Assembly (NCBI GenBank): GCA_004293265.1
Contig: RDXZ01000031.1
Location: forward strand, 1 to 32,447
Source: Bacteroidota bacterium
GTDB lineage: Bacteria > Bacteroidota > Bacteroidia > Cytophagales > Microscillaceae
Direction of reading: 5' to 3'
DNA: 32,447 bases
Shown here: positions 16,263-26,111 of the stretch, piece by piece
Layout: every line of letters starts with the position of its first letter
Numbering within the stretch: the first letter of the stretch is position 1
Notes under the pieces: generated by a model
Database searches by the model: none
The model's input: the letters and a program-made list of their open reading frames with translations, nothing else
Told to the model about the DNA's origin: nothing
Translations under genes and position numbers: made by a program

Positions 16263-19200
16263 CTAATTCACAATCAGCTTATTAACCCAAGTGGTCTTGG
16301 ATTTTGGATGGATTATTTTTATGATATACATTCCTTTTGCCAAAGATTTTACATCAACTTTTACGCCTTTTGTGCCTTCATCTATTTTTGTAGTCATTAC
16401 TTTTTGACCTTGCATATTCAAAATCTCACACGCATAAGTGGTAGTAGCAATTTCTTCAAATCCCATAAAAACTTCATCAATCGCAGGATTAGGATATATC
16501 CAACATTTTCCTTGTTTTTCGTCTTCAATTCCTGAAATCAAAGGAGGGAAAGTAGTAGGTGATGCTTTTTCCGCGTCTAATATATCAAAAGTAATATCAT
16601 CTTGTACAAAAGCCGTAACTATTAAATTATTCCAATCATAAAAAAACGGAATATTTGGATTATTTTGATTGACAGCGTACATAGGAATACTAAAATTTAG
16701 TATTTCAGTATCACCTGATGCCCAAGTTCGCCTATAATACGTACCTGTGGCACTTGGAAGCATTTTTCGAACTACATTTTTATAAATCGTTGTGCCTGCC
16801 GCTCCTAATTGTGATGAAGTAACGGTTTTCTCAACCAATGCTACATGAAAAACAACAGGATTTGTATAATCATCTAAGGCTAATACTTCTGCACGAATAT
16901 TTAGATTACCATTAGTTGGCGGAGGAAAAGTAATTTTTACTTTCATTGGTGCAGGCAAAAGAGCCAATTGACTATATTTTTGAGGTCCCCAAATGCTAAA
17001 CAATTGGTCTGGTCCTGTTTCTCCATCGATGGTAGCTCTTGGTGCTTTCGAGATTTCGTTATAAGAGGCACGTGCCGTAGCATCGTGTGGATTTTGATTA
17101 TACAAAACATCTGTTCCCAAAAAATCAGTAAAATGTTGCATTACTACCAATTCTAATTGTTGAATAGTTGGAAAACTATTAATAAAAGTATTTTCAGTAT
17201 TGGCGGCAGGATTAGTAGAAGTAAAATATTCTAATAATAATTTTGCTTTTCTATTGCCTACATACACATCATCAAAAGCAATTCCGTCTAAAGTCTGCCC
17301 TGCTGGATTATCACTATTGCTTCCAAAAGCAACTCTGAAGCGGACAGGATTACTACCTACTTCTCCTCTGATAAAATCTAAGGCAAATCTTGCTTCTTTC
17401 CATTTTCCATATTTTCCTGACCAGCCTTTTCTTTGTGGATTAACAACATCACCGCCTGGCGCTCCCAAAATATTGTTAGCATTATACCAATCCAAACCAT
17501 CTCCTACACTTCCAACTACTTTCCAAGTTTGTCCGTCATCATAAGAATATAAAAGTGATGCACCATCTGCTCCTTCATCTGAATCTAACCAAAGTTTAAT
17601 TACTAACATTGGTCTATCAATATTTACCAAAGAAAAACAAGGACTTTCTACAAAAGATTTTTGATTATTAGTATAATTGCCAGTCAAACCTGTTCCCCAA
17701 TATCTACTTCCGGGTGTGGTTGGGGTAACGGTTCTTCCTGCAACAGGCAAACCAAGTGTCCAAGTGTGAGGCACAGCATTATCATCTGTTCCTGCAATCC
17801 AACCATGATTATTGGCTTGAAAATCCTCTGAATAAGGGCTTGTATCAGTAGGGGTAAAAAATGGAAATATTGATACTTTTTTAGTAATTGTGTGTGAACA
17901 ATTTTTATTAGTTCTTACAATCAATTTTACATCATATACACCTGCATTCACGAATGTATGCGTAGGATTAGGAAAATTTCCAACTATGACAGGCGTTCCA
18001 TCTCCGAAATCCCAAGTCCATTGATTGATAGCACTTGCATTGACGGTGCTAACGGTAGATAAATTTGTAAATTGTGTGGTACTACCCAAACAAGTGCCTA
18101 AATATCTAAAATTAGCAACAGGTACAGGATTAATTGCCAATGGAATTGTATTTTGTTCGTAAAAACAATTAAATTGATTGGTAACTTTTACTTTCACAAC
18201 GAAAGAACCCGCATCTGGAAATATTTTTGAAGGATTACTTATATTCGCGGTTGTATTATCAGGAAAAACCCACTCCCAAATCCAATTACCTTGATTAGTA
18301 GAAGGCGTAAAAGTTGTCGTTTCTCCATAACAAGTATTAGCAATTACGATAGTGTTGTAAGGAACTGGATTGACAACTACAGGAATTTGCACTATTTGAG
18401 AACAATTTGGTGTCGTGTTGCTACTGATTTGTGTAAGTTTTACAAATTCAGTACTTGATACATTGTCCCATTTTACTCTAATGGCGTTTGTACCCGTTCC
18501 CGAAACAATCGTTCCGTTATTTACTTCCCAAATATAACTATGCCCTGTAACTGCTACGGTAGAATACGCATATTCAGTATCTTCACAAACTACTCCAACT
18601 CCAGCAATAGATGGCGTAGGCAATGGCAAAATGACCACATCAACGCTTGCGTATTTTGAACAATTTGGAACTAATATAGTATTTGTTTGTGTTAATTCCA
18701 CTTTTCCGACAGCGTTTGTTCCCCAAGTTACTGCAATTTGATTAGTACCCTGCCCTGTAAATGTACCGTTAGTTACTATCCAATTATAAGTATGTCCTGT
18801 TACGTTTGCTACTTGATAACTATAAGTCAAAGTTGCACAAACATTATTAGTTCCTGCTACTCCCCCTACAATATTTGGCGTAGGTAATGGATTAATAGTG
18901 ATATTTTGAGTTGATACTTTTGAGCAAGAAGTAGCGGTAATTGTTTGGGTAACTTTCACAATACCTGTAGCATTTGCACTCCAATTGACCGTAATCGCAT
19001 TTGTATTTTGTCCACTTGCAATTACTCCATTGGTAACGTCCCAAATATAGGTATTTCCTGCTACGTTTGGCGTGCTATAAGTAACTCCTGTTGATAATGC
19101 ACAAACGGCATTATTTGTATTAGTTACCAAAGGATTAGGTAGAGGATTGATGGTGTAATTTTGTGTAGCAGTATTTGAGCAATTATTAGGGTCAGTTTGT

Positions 19201-22200
19201 GTTACGGTCAATGTTCCTGTTCCTGCCACTCCCCAAGTTACTGTTACTTGACTTAGATTGGTCGCAGAGGTAATCGTACCACCTGTGATAGTCCAAGAAT
19301 ATGTATTTAAAGTTACAAATGGTGTACTATAAATATTTCCTACTGACGTTTCGCAAGCCGCTCCACCAGAAATTGAAGGTGTAGGCAATGGCAAAATAAT
19401 AATATTTTTTGAATCTAATCTACTACAATTAGGTGTTAATAAAGTATTTGTTTGTGTTACTTCCACTTTTGCTCCCGCCGGATTGCTTCCCCAAGTTACT
19501 GAAATTTGATTTGTTCCCTGTCCTGTAAAAGTTCCACCTACTACATTCCAAACATAATTTTGTCCTGCAGCATTAACTACTTGATAGTTTTGTACTGATA
19601 AAGCACAAACATTTAAAGTTCCTGTAATTGCAGGCGTAGGCAATGGGTGGATAGTGATATTTCTTGATGTAATCGTAACACAATTTGTCAATGTATTCGT
19701 TTCTGTAACTTGGACAGTTCCTGAGGCAGTTGTTCCCCAATCTATCGTAATTGCATTCGTATTTTGTCCTGTTGCAATTGCTCCCCCTGTTACATTCCAA
19801 GAATAAGAGCGATTGGCTGATGATGTAATACTATATGCTTCTGCTGTTTTTCCTGCACAAACAAAACCACTTCCTGTAATGACAGGCGTTGGTAAAGCAT
19901 TGATAGTAATATTTTGGTTAGATGTTCCTACACAACTATTGGCATCTGTTTGGGTTACATTCAATGTTCCTGTTCCTGCGGCTCCCCAACTTACCGTAAT
20001 TTGATTTGTATTTTGTCCAGCCGTAATTGTTCCGCCTGTAATTGCCCAAACAAAAGTTCCTGAGCCTGAAGTACTATAAATATTTCCTACAGAATTGGCA
20101 CAAATACTTACATTGCCTATAATAGGAGGTATAGGTAGAGGATTAACGACTACAGCACGCGTATTGGGTGCTGTACAACCATTGGCGGCAGTTTCAATTA
20201 CTGAAACAGAAGCGTTTGGATTAGCCGCCCCCCAATTAATTGTAACTACATTCGTGCTACCTCCCGAAGCAATTGTTCCACCTGAAACTGACCATGAATA
20301 GGTACTTCCATTCGAAGGCATTGTATAAGTAACACCTGTTTGGTTTGCACAAACAGAAGTATTTACATTTGGAATAATCGGATTAGGTTTGGCTAAAATT
20401 GTTATATTTCTTACATCATTTCTTACACAACCTGTAGCAGTAATCGTTTCTGTGGCAGTGATAACACCTGCCCCTGCACTTCCCCAAGTGATTTGAATAG
20501 CATTTGTATTTTGTCCTGCGGTAATAATACCTCCTGAAACTGACCATGAATACGTACTACCTACATTATTGGTTACAGAATAAGCATTTCCTGTAGTGTT
20601 TTCACAAGTGGAAGCCGATGGCACTTGTACTATGGTTGGAGTAGGTAATGAATTAATAGTAATCGCTCTTGTTACTAATTTACTACACGATTGAACAGCA
20701 GGAGTAGTATAATTAGCGGTTTGCGTTACCTGCACGCTTCCCGCACCTGCAACACCCCAATTGACAACAATACTATTTCCTATATTGCTCCCTGAAATTG
20801 TGCCTCCCGATACGCTCCATACATACGTATTATTTGGAACATTGGGTACAGAATAAGTTACATTATTTTGATTAGCACAAACACTATTACTTCCTGTAAT
20901 GACTGGTGCAGGCACTCTAAATACTACTGTCGATATAGCAAAGCCATAATTTGGACATGGTAAACCAGGATAACCATTGCTACTATTTGCGAAAAAAATA
21001 GCCCCTGACCAATTGACAAAATTTTGTCCTACAGGAATAGCTACATTGCTTGGATTAAAAGCAAAAACACCCGGACTTACTAACACAATTGGGTCTGTGC
21101 CTCCATTGGCTGAGTTGCTGGCTAAAAAACCACCATTGCTATTTACCGATTGCGTAATACAATTAGGAGTTACATCATCTCTTACCAAAGCAGAAGTTTG
21201 GGGTGCATCATTACAAAAACTTTGTGAAATGATAAAACCTGCATTATTTACAATTACACTTACCGTTTGAGAACTACTACAACCATCAACATTGGTTACG
21301 GTATAAGTAAGAATATTTGTTCCCAAGGCAGCAAGACTTGGTACAAAATTAGTCCCCGAAACACCTGAACCAGTGAAAACTCCTCCCGCAGGAGTAGCCA
21401 CATTTCCTAATGTATTTAAACTTACAGGAGTAGATTGTGTATTGGAAAAATTAGTATTGCCCATCGTAAAAACAACACTTGGCAATGCTTTTACTTGAAA
21501 AGCATTGATAGTAGAATTGGTTTGACAATTGGTAGTTGTATTTTTACCAATAATTGTCATCGTATAATTGTCATCTACTGCCAAAGTTGCCAAAGTAGTA
21601 TAAGTATTAGTACCACTAAAAGCAGTTGGAAATCCCGGTTCTGAAATTCCTGATTTTTTTAAATCAAAACTATATTGGTCTGAATTACCACTTCCTGTAA
21701 AGGTAATAGTTTGTCCAAAACATATTTTGTTGTCTGCATCACTACTTGTCAAAACTACCACAGGATTATCATTAATGGTAATAGTTAAAGTAACTACATT
21801 ACTATTGCACGTTCCATTGTTATTAACGACATAAATTGTGGTTGTTCCTACATTCGTAGTATTGATTCCTAATTGTGCTAATGTTCTTGTTGTTCCTGTT
21901 GTAATCAAAGAAGTTAATGTCGCATCAGAATACCAGTTTACTGTTGTTCCTGAGGATACAACATTAGTTGTATTTGTAATATTTTTACAATAAGCAAGCG
22001 AGTTTCCACCTGTAATAACTGGCAATGGAGGAAGTGTTGTCGTAGAAAATGTAGCAAATACTTTTCCGTTTTCTGCTCCTGCAATAACCGCACCGCCACC
22101 TGTCCTTGTCATATTCACATTGGTTACAGATGAAGTTGCTCTTACTTTTAGTCCACTGATGGTAATAGAATTAGTTTCTGTTTGACTTCCTGCCGCATTA

Positions 22201-22550
22201 TCAAAAGAAATAAAAATACTATTGGTAGCGACAAATATTAACCCATTGGTAATAAATCCGCCTGTGCTTGTAAAACTAATCGTTCCCACTCCGCTTTGTA
22301 ATTCTACTCCTGCAGGCATCGTAAAAATCATATTTTGTCCGTTACCTGTAGGAATTTCAGTTACACTATTTTCTGTAATGACGATATCACCGAGTGTGGT
22401 ATAAGCTGGATTACCTACACAAAGATTAGTCAAAGTAGGTGCAGTAATCGTAACTGCAACAGGTGTTGGATTTTTTGCGAATAATAAATGTTGTTGTATT
22501 TGCCCTATCCAAATAATCAAAAAAAATAGGTATAATTTTATATTTTTCAT
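16263..22550 (-). CDS. Giant T9SS-sorted surface protein with PKD-like repeats and an Omp28-like domain
   Basis: This 2095-residue protein has a signal peptide (about 1-25). Residues 30-546 hold several Ig/PKD-like beta domains. Ten repeats of about 85 residues follow (about 547-1397), each with a VC or CE start, Y-x-W-x-V-x-G-G-T-I, GQNTN, a WG pair, VTQT and a late cysteine, ending in a LPTP-type linker, as in the PKD-like family. Two PKD domains come next (about 1400-1565; the second has WTWDFGDGTP and THTFVNAGVYDVKL). Then come a jelly-roll/MAM-like domain (about 1570-1765), an Omp28-like thioredoxin-fold domain (about 1770-2000) and a type A T9SS sorting domain (about 2015-2095, from WIYPNPAIDEVF to NKLIVN). 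The protein should cross the outer membrane by type IX secretion and be anchored at the surface or released. It is last in a three-gene operon, 30 bp after the lipoprotein gene, and ends at a strong terminator. Its ligand is unknown. Confidence 0.92.
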   Translation of the reverse strand: MKNIKLYLFFLIIWIGQIQQHLLFAKNPTPVAVTITAPTLTNLCVGNPAYTTLGDIVITENSVTEIPTGNGQNMIFTMPAGVELQSGVGTISFTSTGGFITNGLIFVATNSIFISFDNAAGSQTETNSITISGLKVRATSSVTNVNMTRTGGGAVIAGAENGKVFATFSTTTLPPLPVITGGNSLAYCKNITNTTNVVSSGTTVNWYSDATLTSLITTGTTRTLAQLGINTTNVGTTTIYVVNNNGTCNSNVVTLTITINDNPVVVLTSSDADNKICFGQTITFTGSGNSDQYSFDLKKSGISEPGFPTAFSGTNTYTTLATLAVDDNYTMTIIGKNTTTNCQTNSTINAFQVKALPSVVFTMGNTNFSNTQSTPVSLNTLGNVATPAGGVFTGSGVSGTNFVPSLAALGTNILTYTVTNVDGCSSSQTVSVIVNNAGFIISQSFCNDAPQTSALVRDDVTPNCITQSVNSNGGFLASNSANGGTDPIVLVSPGVFAFNPSNVAIPVGQNFVNWSGAIFFANSSNGYPGLPCPNYGFAISTVVFRVPAPVITGSNSVCANQNNVTYSVPNVPNNTYVWSVSGGTISGSNIGNSIVVNWGVAGAGSVQVTQTANYTTPAVQSCSKLVTRAITINSLPTPTIVQVPSASTCENTTGNAYSVTNNVGSTYSWSVSGGIITAGQNTNAIQITWGSAGAGVITATETITATGCVRNDVRNITILAKPNPIIPNVNTSVCANQTGVTYTMPSNGSTYSWSVSGGTIASGGSTNVVTINWGAANPNASVSVIETAANGCTAPNTRAVVVNPLPIPPIIGNVSICANSVGNIYSTSGSGTFVWAITGGTITAGQNTNQITVSWGAAGTGTLNVTQTDANSCVGTSNQNITINALPTPVITGSGFVCAGKTAEAYSITSSANRSYSWNVTGGAIATGQNTNAITIDWGTTASGTVQVTETNTLTNCVTITSRNITIHPLPTPAITGTLNVCALSVQNYQVVNAAGQNYVWNVVGGTFTGQGTNQISVTWGSNPAGAKVEVTQTNTLLTPNCSRLDSKNIIILPLPTPSISGGAACETSVGNIYSTPFVTLNTYSWTITGGTITSATNLSQVTVTWGVAGTGTLTVTQTDPNNCSNTATQNYTINPLPNPLVTNTNNAVCALSTGVTYSTPNVAGNTYIWDVTNGVIASGQNTNAITVNWSANATGIVKVTQTITATSCSKVSTQNITINPLPTPNIVGGVAGTNNVCATLTYSYQVANVTGHTYNWIVTNGTFTGQGTNQIAVTWGTNAVGKVELTQTNTILVPNCSKYASVDVVILPLPTPSIAGVGVVCEDTEYAYSTVAVTGHSYIWEVNNGTIVSGTGTNAIRVKWDNVSSTEFVKLTQISSNTTPNCSQIVQIPVVVNPVPYNTIVIANTCYGETTTFTPSTNQGNWIWEWVFPDNTTANISNPSKIFPDAGSFVVKVKVTNQFNCFYEQNTIPLAINPVPVANFRYLGTCLGSTTQFTNLSTVSTVNASAINQWTWDFGDGTPVIVGNFPNPTHTFVNAGVYDVKLIVRTNKNCSHTITKKVSIFPFFTPTDTSPYSEDFQANNHGWIAGTDDNAVPHTWTLGLPVAGRTVTPTTPGSRYWGTGLTGNYTNNQKSFVESPCFSLVNIDRPMLVIKLWLDSDEGADGASLLYSYDDGQTWKVVGSVGDGLDWYNANNILGAPGGDVVNPQRKGWSGKYGKWKEARFALDFIRGEVGSNPVRFRVAFGSNSDNPAGQTLDGIAFDDVYVGNRKAKLLLEYFTSTNPAANTENTFINSFPTIQQLELVVMQHFTDFLGTDVLYNQNPHDATARASYNEISKAPRATIDGETGPDQLFSIWGPQKYSQLALLPAPMKVKITFPPPTNGNLNIRAEVLALDDYTNPVVFHVALVEKTVTSSQLGAAGTTIYKNVVRKMLPSATGTYYRRTWASGDTEILNFSIPMYAVNQNNPNIPFFYDWNNLIVTAFVQDDITFDILDAEKASPTTFPPLISGIEDEKQGKCWIYPNPAIDEVFMGFEEIATTTYACEILNMQGQKVMTTKIDEGTKGVKVDVKSLAKGMYIIKIIHPKSKTTWVNKLIVN

Positions 22551-22580
22551 AACTTGTTAATTTTATTTTCAGAGGGTTGT

Positions 22581-23783
22581 TTATTTTTTAGTTTCTCCAT
22601 TGGGGGTTAATTCAATCAAAGCCAACATAGGCGTTGTTTCATAAATCACTGTTCCTAATACGACAATATTTCCATTGCTCGCTACACGTACACACGAACC
22701 AACATCATCTTTGGGACTACCAAAATCTTTTTGCCATTCAACGTTACCTGAACTATTTAATTTTACTACCCAAATATTATCATTTAAAGTACCTTTAAAT
22801 ACTACATCAGTTGTACCTGTAACCACATATCCACCATCAGGAGTATTAGTTATGGAATTAATTCTTTGGTTATTCTCTCCTCCAAATCTACTTTGCCATT
22901 CTATTTTTCCATCACTATTGGTTTTGATTACCAATCCGTCAGTTTCACCTGTGGTTTTGGTAATAGTACCTCCCACTACAAAACCAGCATTAGCAATTTG
23001 CACGTCATTTCCGACTGCTTTTTCGGCACTATTGGGGTGATAAAGAGCATAATCCCATTTAAAACTTCCCAAAGAATTAGATAACATAATACGCATATAT
23101 TGATTATATGAACCTGCCATCACTACATCATTATTGGCTAATGCTCTTGATTTTGAAGAACGATTAGTGGTAGCTGGGTCGCCAAAATAAGTACTTCTTA
23201 ATAAATTACCTGTATTATCAATTTTCCATAGATATACGTACTCTTGATTGAGGGTAGGTATGGTATATTTACTACTAATACTTATAATATATCCATCAGA
23301 AACTTGCTCTATGCTTGAGCCTAAAATATCTAAACGATCATCATTAGCATTAGTTGGGGCGAATGATTTTGTCCATTCTACGCTATCATCTGCTTTTAGT
23401 TTGATAACAAAAAAATAATCTGTATTGCTTAAAGCAGTTTTTGAACCACTCAATATAATCACGCCACCATCTGCAGTAGGTCGGATTGTATTGCCTTGTA
23501 TTCCTGCAATTCTTTTCATTAAAGTTTGATTGCCAAATTTATCAGTTCTAAATAACAAAGGACTAATTTTATTGACATCTAATTCTTTAAAACTTTGTGT
23601 GGCTAATCCAATAATTTTATCTTGGCTATCCAAGAAAAATTCAGTAGCTTCATCACTATTGCCTGCGCCTAATAATTTAATAAAAAAGCCTTCGCTTTCT
23701 GGACTGGCATCATTTTTACTTCCACAATTTGATAAAAAACAAATTATCAAAATAAAATTAATTATAAGTTGAATTTTTTTCAT
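22581..23783 (-). CDS. Lipoprotein with propeller-like repeats
   Basis: This 400-residue lipoprotein has a type II signal ending in FLSNC with the cysteine at residue 20. The mature part is built from repeats of the form TADGGVIILSGS / TPDGGYVVTGTT followed by D-(x)n-VVKLNSSGNVEWQKDFG, a pattern seen in beta-propeller or delta-60-like repeat proteins of Bacteroidota. Five to six such units can be seen. No catalytic motif is apparent, so it is probably a binding or scaffold protein at the cell envelope. It is the middle gene of an operon, 10 bp after an outer membrane barrel gene and 30 bp before the giant T9SS-sorted protein. This suggests a joint role in displaying or holding that protein. 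Confidence 0.82.
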   Translation of the reverse strand: MKKIQLIINFILIICFLSNCGSKNDASPESEGFFIKLLGAGNSDEATEFFLDSQDKIIGLATQSFKELDVNKISPLLFRTDKFGNQTLMKRIAGIQGNTIRPTADGGVIILSGSKTALSNTDYFFVIKLKADDSVEWTKSFAPTNANDDRLDILGSSIEQVSDGYIISISSKYTIPTLNQEYVYLWKIDNTGNLLRSTYFGDPATTNRSSKSRALANNDVVMAGSYNQYMRIMLSNSLGSFKWDYALYHPNSAEKAVGNDVQIANAGFVVGGTITKTTGETDGLVIKTNSDGKIEWQSRFGGENNQRINSITNTPDGGYVVTGTTDVVFKGTLNDNIWVVKLNSSGNVEWQKDFGSPKDDVGSCVRVASNGNIVVLGTVIYETTPMLALIELTPNGETKK

Positions 23784-23793
23784 ATTTTTTTAT

Positions 23794-24918
23794 TTATTTT
23801 AACTTTGTTTTCTTTTGTCTTGCTTTATAAAATGGATAAAAATAACCTACATTGATTGTCAAATTTCTAAATGCAATATCACTATCAATATATCCATAAC
23901 CAAAAGCCAATTCTTGATTTCCATATCTTTGTTCTACTTTGATTGCGTTTTGCAAACCATAATGATAACGAACTTCAAAATTTAAAAAACTTCTTCCGCT
24001 TTTGTAATCTATTCCCAAACCACCCACAGCATAATAACCCAAAGCATTTCGCTGAGGTTTCATATCCAAAGGTTGTGATTCTAAATTTAAAGGCGTAAGT
24101 GATTCTGTATCATTTCTAATTGCAATAGCAGTACTGCTCAATAAATATGTTGCTGATGCTCCAGCAAAAACATAGGGATTTAATTTATTTAAAAAAGGTT
24201 TACGATTTTTCTTAAAATTATAATTATTTCCAAAATTAAATTTTAACATCAAAGGTAATTCAAGAAATGCTTGTGTTTCCGTAAAACGAAGAGATTGAAA
24301 TTTGAATAACCGATTTGAAAACTGATATGAAAATCTTTTATAACCAATTTCTGTCATTATATCTAATCTTTTTGTGATAGGAATAATCGCTGCTACTTGA
24401 AATTGAATACCAATTTTTGAATCAAATTTACCATTTCCCGTTCCCGAAGGTTGAGTATTATCTATCGAAAATGCTTTTAAAGATTGTATTTCGGACATAT
24501 TTACACCCAATTTTACACCTACTACTATAGTTGGTCTGACTTTAAAAGTATCATAAAATCTTTGAAATTCTATCGGACTTGTTGAGTCATACATATATTC
24601 AGGCTCTAAGGTAAGTAATTTGAGCATCGAATTTTTTGCATCTTCTTTTTCATTGAGATACAAATTGGTTAAAACAGACAAATTATAGGCTTTCAATTTG
24701 TCTTCTTTTTTGACGAGTTGTTTGACACATTCCTCGTTCAAAATAATTTTAACTTGATTTAATAAGCCTTCTTGATAGGCTTGTTCTGCTCTTTTTATCA
24801 AATCTACGCAATCTGCTTGTGCTGAAACGATAGATATATTTAAAAAGAGCAATATAGATAAACAAACTATAATTTTTTTAATAGTTGGTTGTATCACAAG
24901 TAATATTTTATATCCCAT
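23794..24918 (-). CDS. Outer membrane barrel protein with N-terminal TPR-like helices
   Basis: This 374-residue protein has a signal peptide ending near IVSAQA (about residue 34). A helical, TPR-like section follows (about 35-115, including RAEQAYQEGLLNQVKIILNEECV and NLYLNEKEDAKNSMLKLLTLEPEY). The rest is a beta-barrel of the porin/OMP_b-brl_2 kind, from RPTIVVGVKLGVNMS, through PITKRLDIMTEIGYKRF and LPLMLKFNFG, to strands near the end. The combination of a helical periplasmic part and a barrel is common in Bacteroidota proteins that work with surface proteins. It is the first gene of the operon leading to the T9SS-sorted protein. I found no consensus promoter in the 157-bp spacer upstream, so transcription could also read in from the M23 peptidase gene. 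Confidence 0.82.
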   Translation of the reverse strand: MGYKILLVIQPTIKKIIVCLSILLFLNISIVSAQADCVDLIKRAEQAYQEGLLNQVKIILNEECVKQLVKKEDKLKAYNLSVLTNLYLNEKEDAKNSMLKLLTLEPEYMYDSTSPIEFQRFYDTFKVRPTIVVGVKLGVNMSEIQSLKAFSIDNTQPSGTGNGKFDSKIGIQFQVAAIIPITKRLDIMTEIGYKRFSYQFSNRLFKFQSLRFTETQAFLELPLMLKFNFGNNYNFKKNRKPFLNKLNPYVFAGASATYLLSSTAIAIRNDTESLTPLNLESQPLDMKPQRNALGYYAVGGLGIDYKSGRSFLNFEVRYHYGLQNAIKVEQRYGNQELAFGYGYIDSDIAFRNLTINVGYFYPFYKARQKKTKLK

Positions 24919-25075
24919 AGCTGTTGAGTATAAAAAAGTGTTGGATTATAAATTAAATAACTTTTTTTTAATAAATGTAACTTTTTTTGTTTTTTTATAT
25001 CTATTCAGGTATTTTTGATGCAATCCTGAACGTTTGCACAAGATTAAGAAATAAATACAAAATTTTATTTTTAAA

Positions 25076-25684
25076 CTACCATCTGTCTAATTTTCCTTTG
25101 GGTAAAATAATCTGCATTGGCAAACGAATAAATTGCGACCGCACAGTAATTTTTCCAGAAAAATCAAAAAACCATTCAGGATTTAATAATTTGTTTTGAT
25201 AGTAAATTTCAAAATGTAAATGCGCCCCCGTACTCCAGCCAGTGTTTCCACTCAAAGCAATTAGTTGCCCAGCTCTCACACGCGAACCTGCTCTTACGCG
25301 AGCATCTAAATGTGCATACAAAGTTTCTAAACCATTATCGTGTGTAATAACAATGTAATTTCCATATCCTGCGTTATACGCAGAAGTTTTAATAACACCA
25401 TCAAAAACAGATAAAATAGGTTCTCCTCTTTTTAATGCCAAATCGATACCGGGATGATAACCACTTGAACGCCAGCCGAAAGGTGATGATACCAAAACTC
25501 TTTCTGTAATAAATGGAGGCGACCAAAATTTTTTATCTTCTAAATTATATAATTCTATCACATAGCCCGTAGGCTCTATTTCTTCTTTTTTTTGTGCTTG
25601 TATTTTAAAGTCAAAAAACAATATAAATAAGCCAAAAAATAAGATTTGTTTTATGATATAGTTGAAGTTTTTTGTGAATATCAT
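25076..25684 (-). CDS. M23 family (LytM-type) metallopeptidase
   Basis: This 202-residue exported protein has a hydrophobic N-terminal segment (about 10-30) that could be a signal peptide or membrane anchor. The LytM domain has its zinc ligands in place: H77 and D81 in YHPGIDLA, and H157 in HLHFE (155-159). H125 in LYAHLD is the usual catalytic partner. Other landmarks are GYGNYIVITHDNGLETLYAH and the SGNTGWSTG loop. It should cleave peptidoglycan cross-links or act as a septal or envelope remodelling factor. Its own promoter lies upstream (-7 at 25707-25714). It precedes the surface-protein operon by 157 bp on the same strand. Confidence 0.92.
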   Translation of the reverse strand: MIFTKNFNYIIKQILFFGLFILFFDFKIQAQKKEEIEPTGYVIELYNLEDKKFWSPPFITERVLVSSPFGWRSSGYHPGIDLALKRGEPILSVFDGVIKTSAYNAGYGNYIVITHDNGLETLYAHLDARVRAGSRVRAGQLIALSGNTGWSTGAHLHFEIYYQNKLLNPEWFFDFSGKITVRSQFIRLPMQIILPKGKLDRW

Positions 25685-25706
25685 AAAAACACGATTGATT
25701 GATTTA

Positions 25707-25736
25707 CAAAGGTAAAATATTTATTCTAATTTACAA
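25707..25736 (-). promoter_or_regulatory. Bacteroidota promoter for the M23 peptidase
   Basis: On the minus strand TTG (25736-25734), 19 bp and TACCTTTG (25714-25707) are found, 22 bp upstream of the start codon at 25684. Both elements and the spacing fit the consensus. Confidence 0.75.
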
Positions 25737-25875
25737 AAAAAAATCACTTTTTTTTACTTTTTTTTTGTAAAAATGGTTTTTTTATTTTTTGAAATAGTGA
25801 ATTTTGATTTAAAATATGAACGTGAGTTTGGGATAACAAAAATTTAAAAAAGTGTGTAATTTTTCAAAAAACGAG

Positions 25876-26098
25876 GTCAGACCTTCGCAAACTTTGGTAC
25901 AGGCTATTATTTCAAATGACCAATCAAAATATTAAAGTGAAAATAATGTGTATGTATAAATAATTGAAAATCAATTGATTATAAATAAAAATTAGGTTGA
26001 ACTCATGTTAGTAAGTGGGTGCGGCACAAATTTTCAGTATGTTGTCCAAACCTTAAAAAAGTGTACTACAATTTTTATTTTAAGTATAAATCTTAGTA
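25876..26098 (+). repeat. Dispersed intergenic repeat, copy A
   Basis: The head (25876-25920) matches 29473-29517 at about three quarters of positions. The 23-bp core (25955-25977) is identical to copy C, and the 15-bp tail (26084-26098) is also identical to copy C. It is the longest copy in the window and has about 68 bp between core and tail that copy C lacks. Confidence 0.65.
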
Positions 26099-26111
26099 AA
26101 ACCAAATATTC

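Larger units (their letters stand above)
25685..26111. other. Gene-free spacer with promoter and dispersed repeat
   Basis: This 427-bp spacer has no credible gene. It contains the M23 peptidase promoter on the left and a copy of the dispersed intergenic repeat on the right (about 25876-26098). The rest is A/T runs. Confidence 0.7.

Noticed and set aside
19573-20301. Open frames on both strands across the PKD-like repeats
   Set aside because: They are shadows of the repeated glycine/threonine-rich coding sequence and recur with its period.
18350-20910. Regular repetition that could suggest a CRISPR array
   Set aside because: The period is about 255 bp and in frame, with variable sequence. 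It encodes repeated protein domains.
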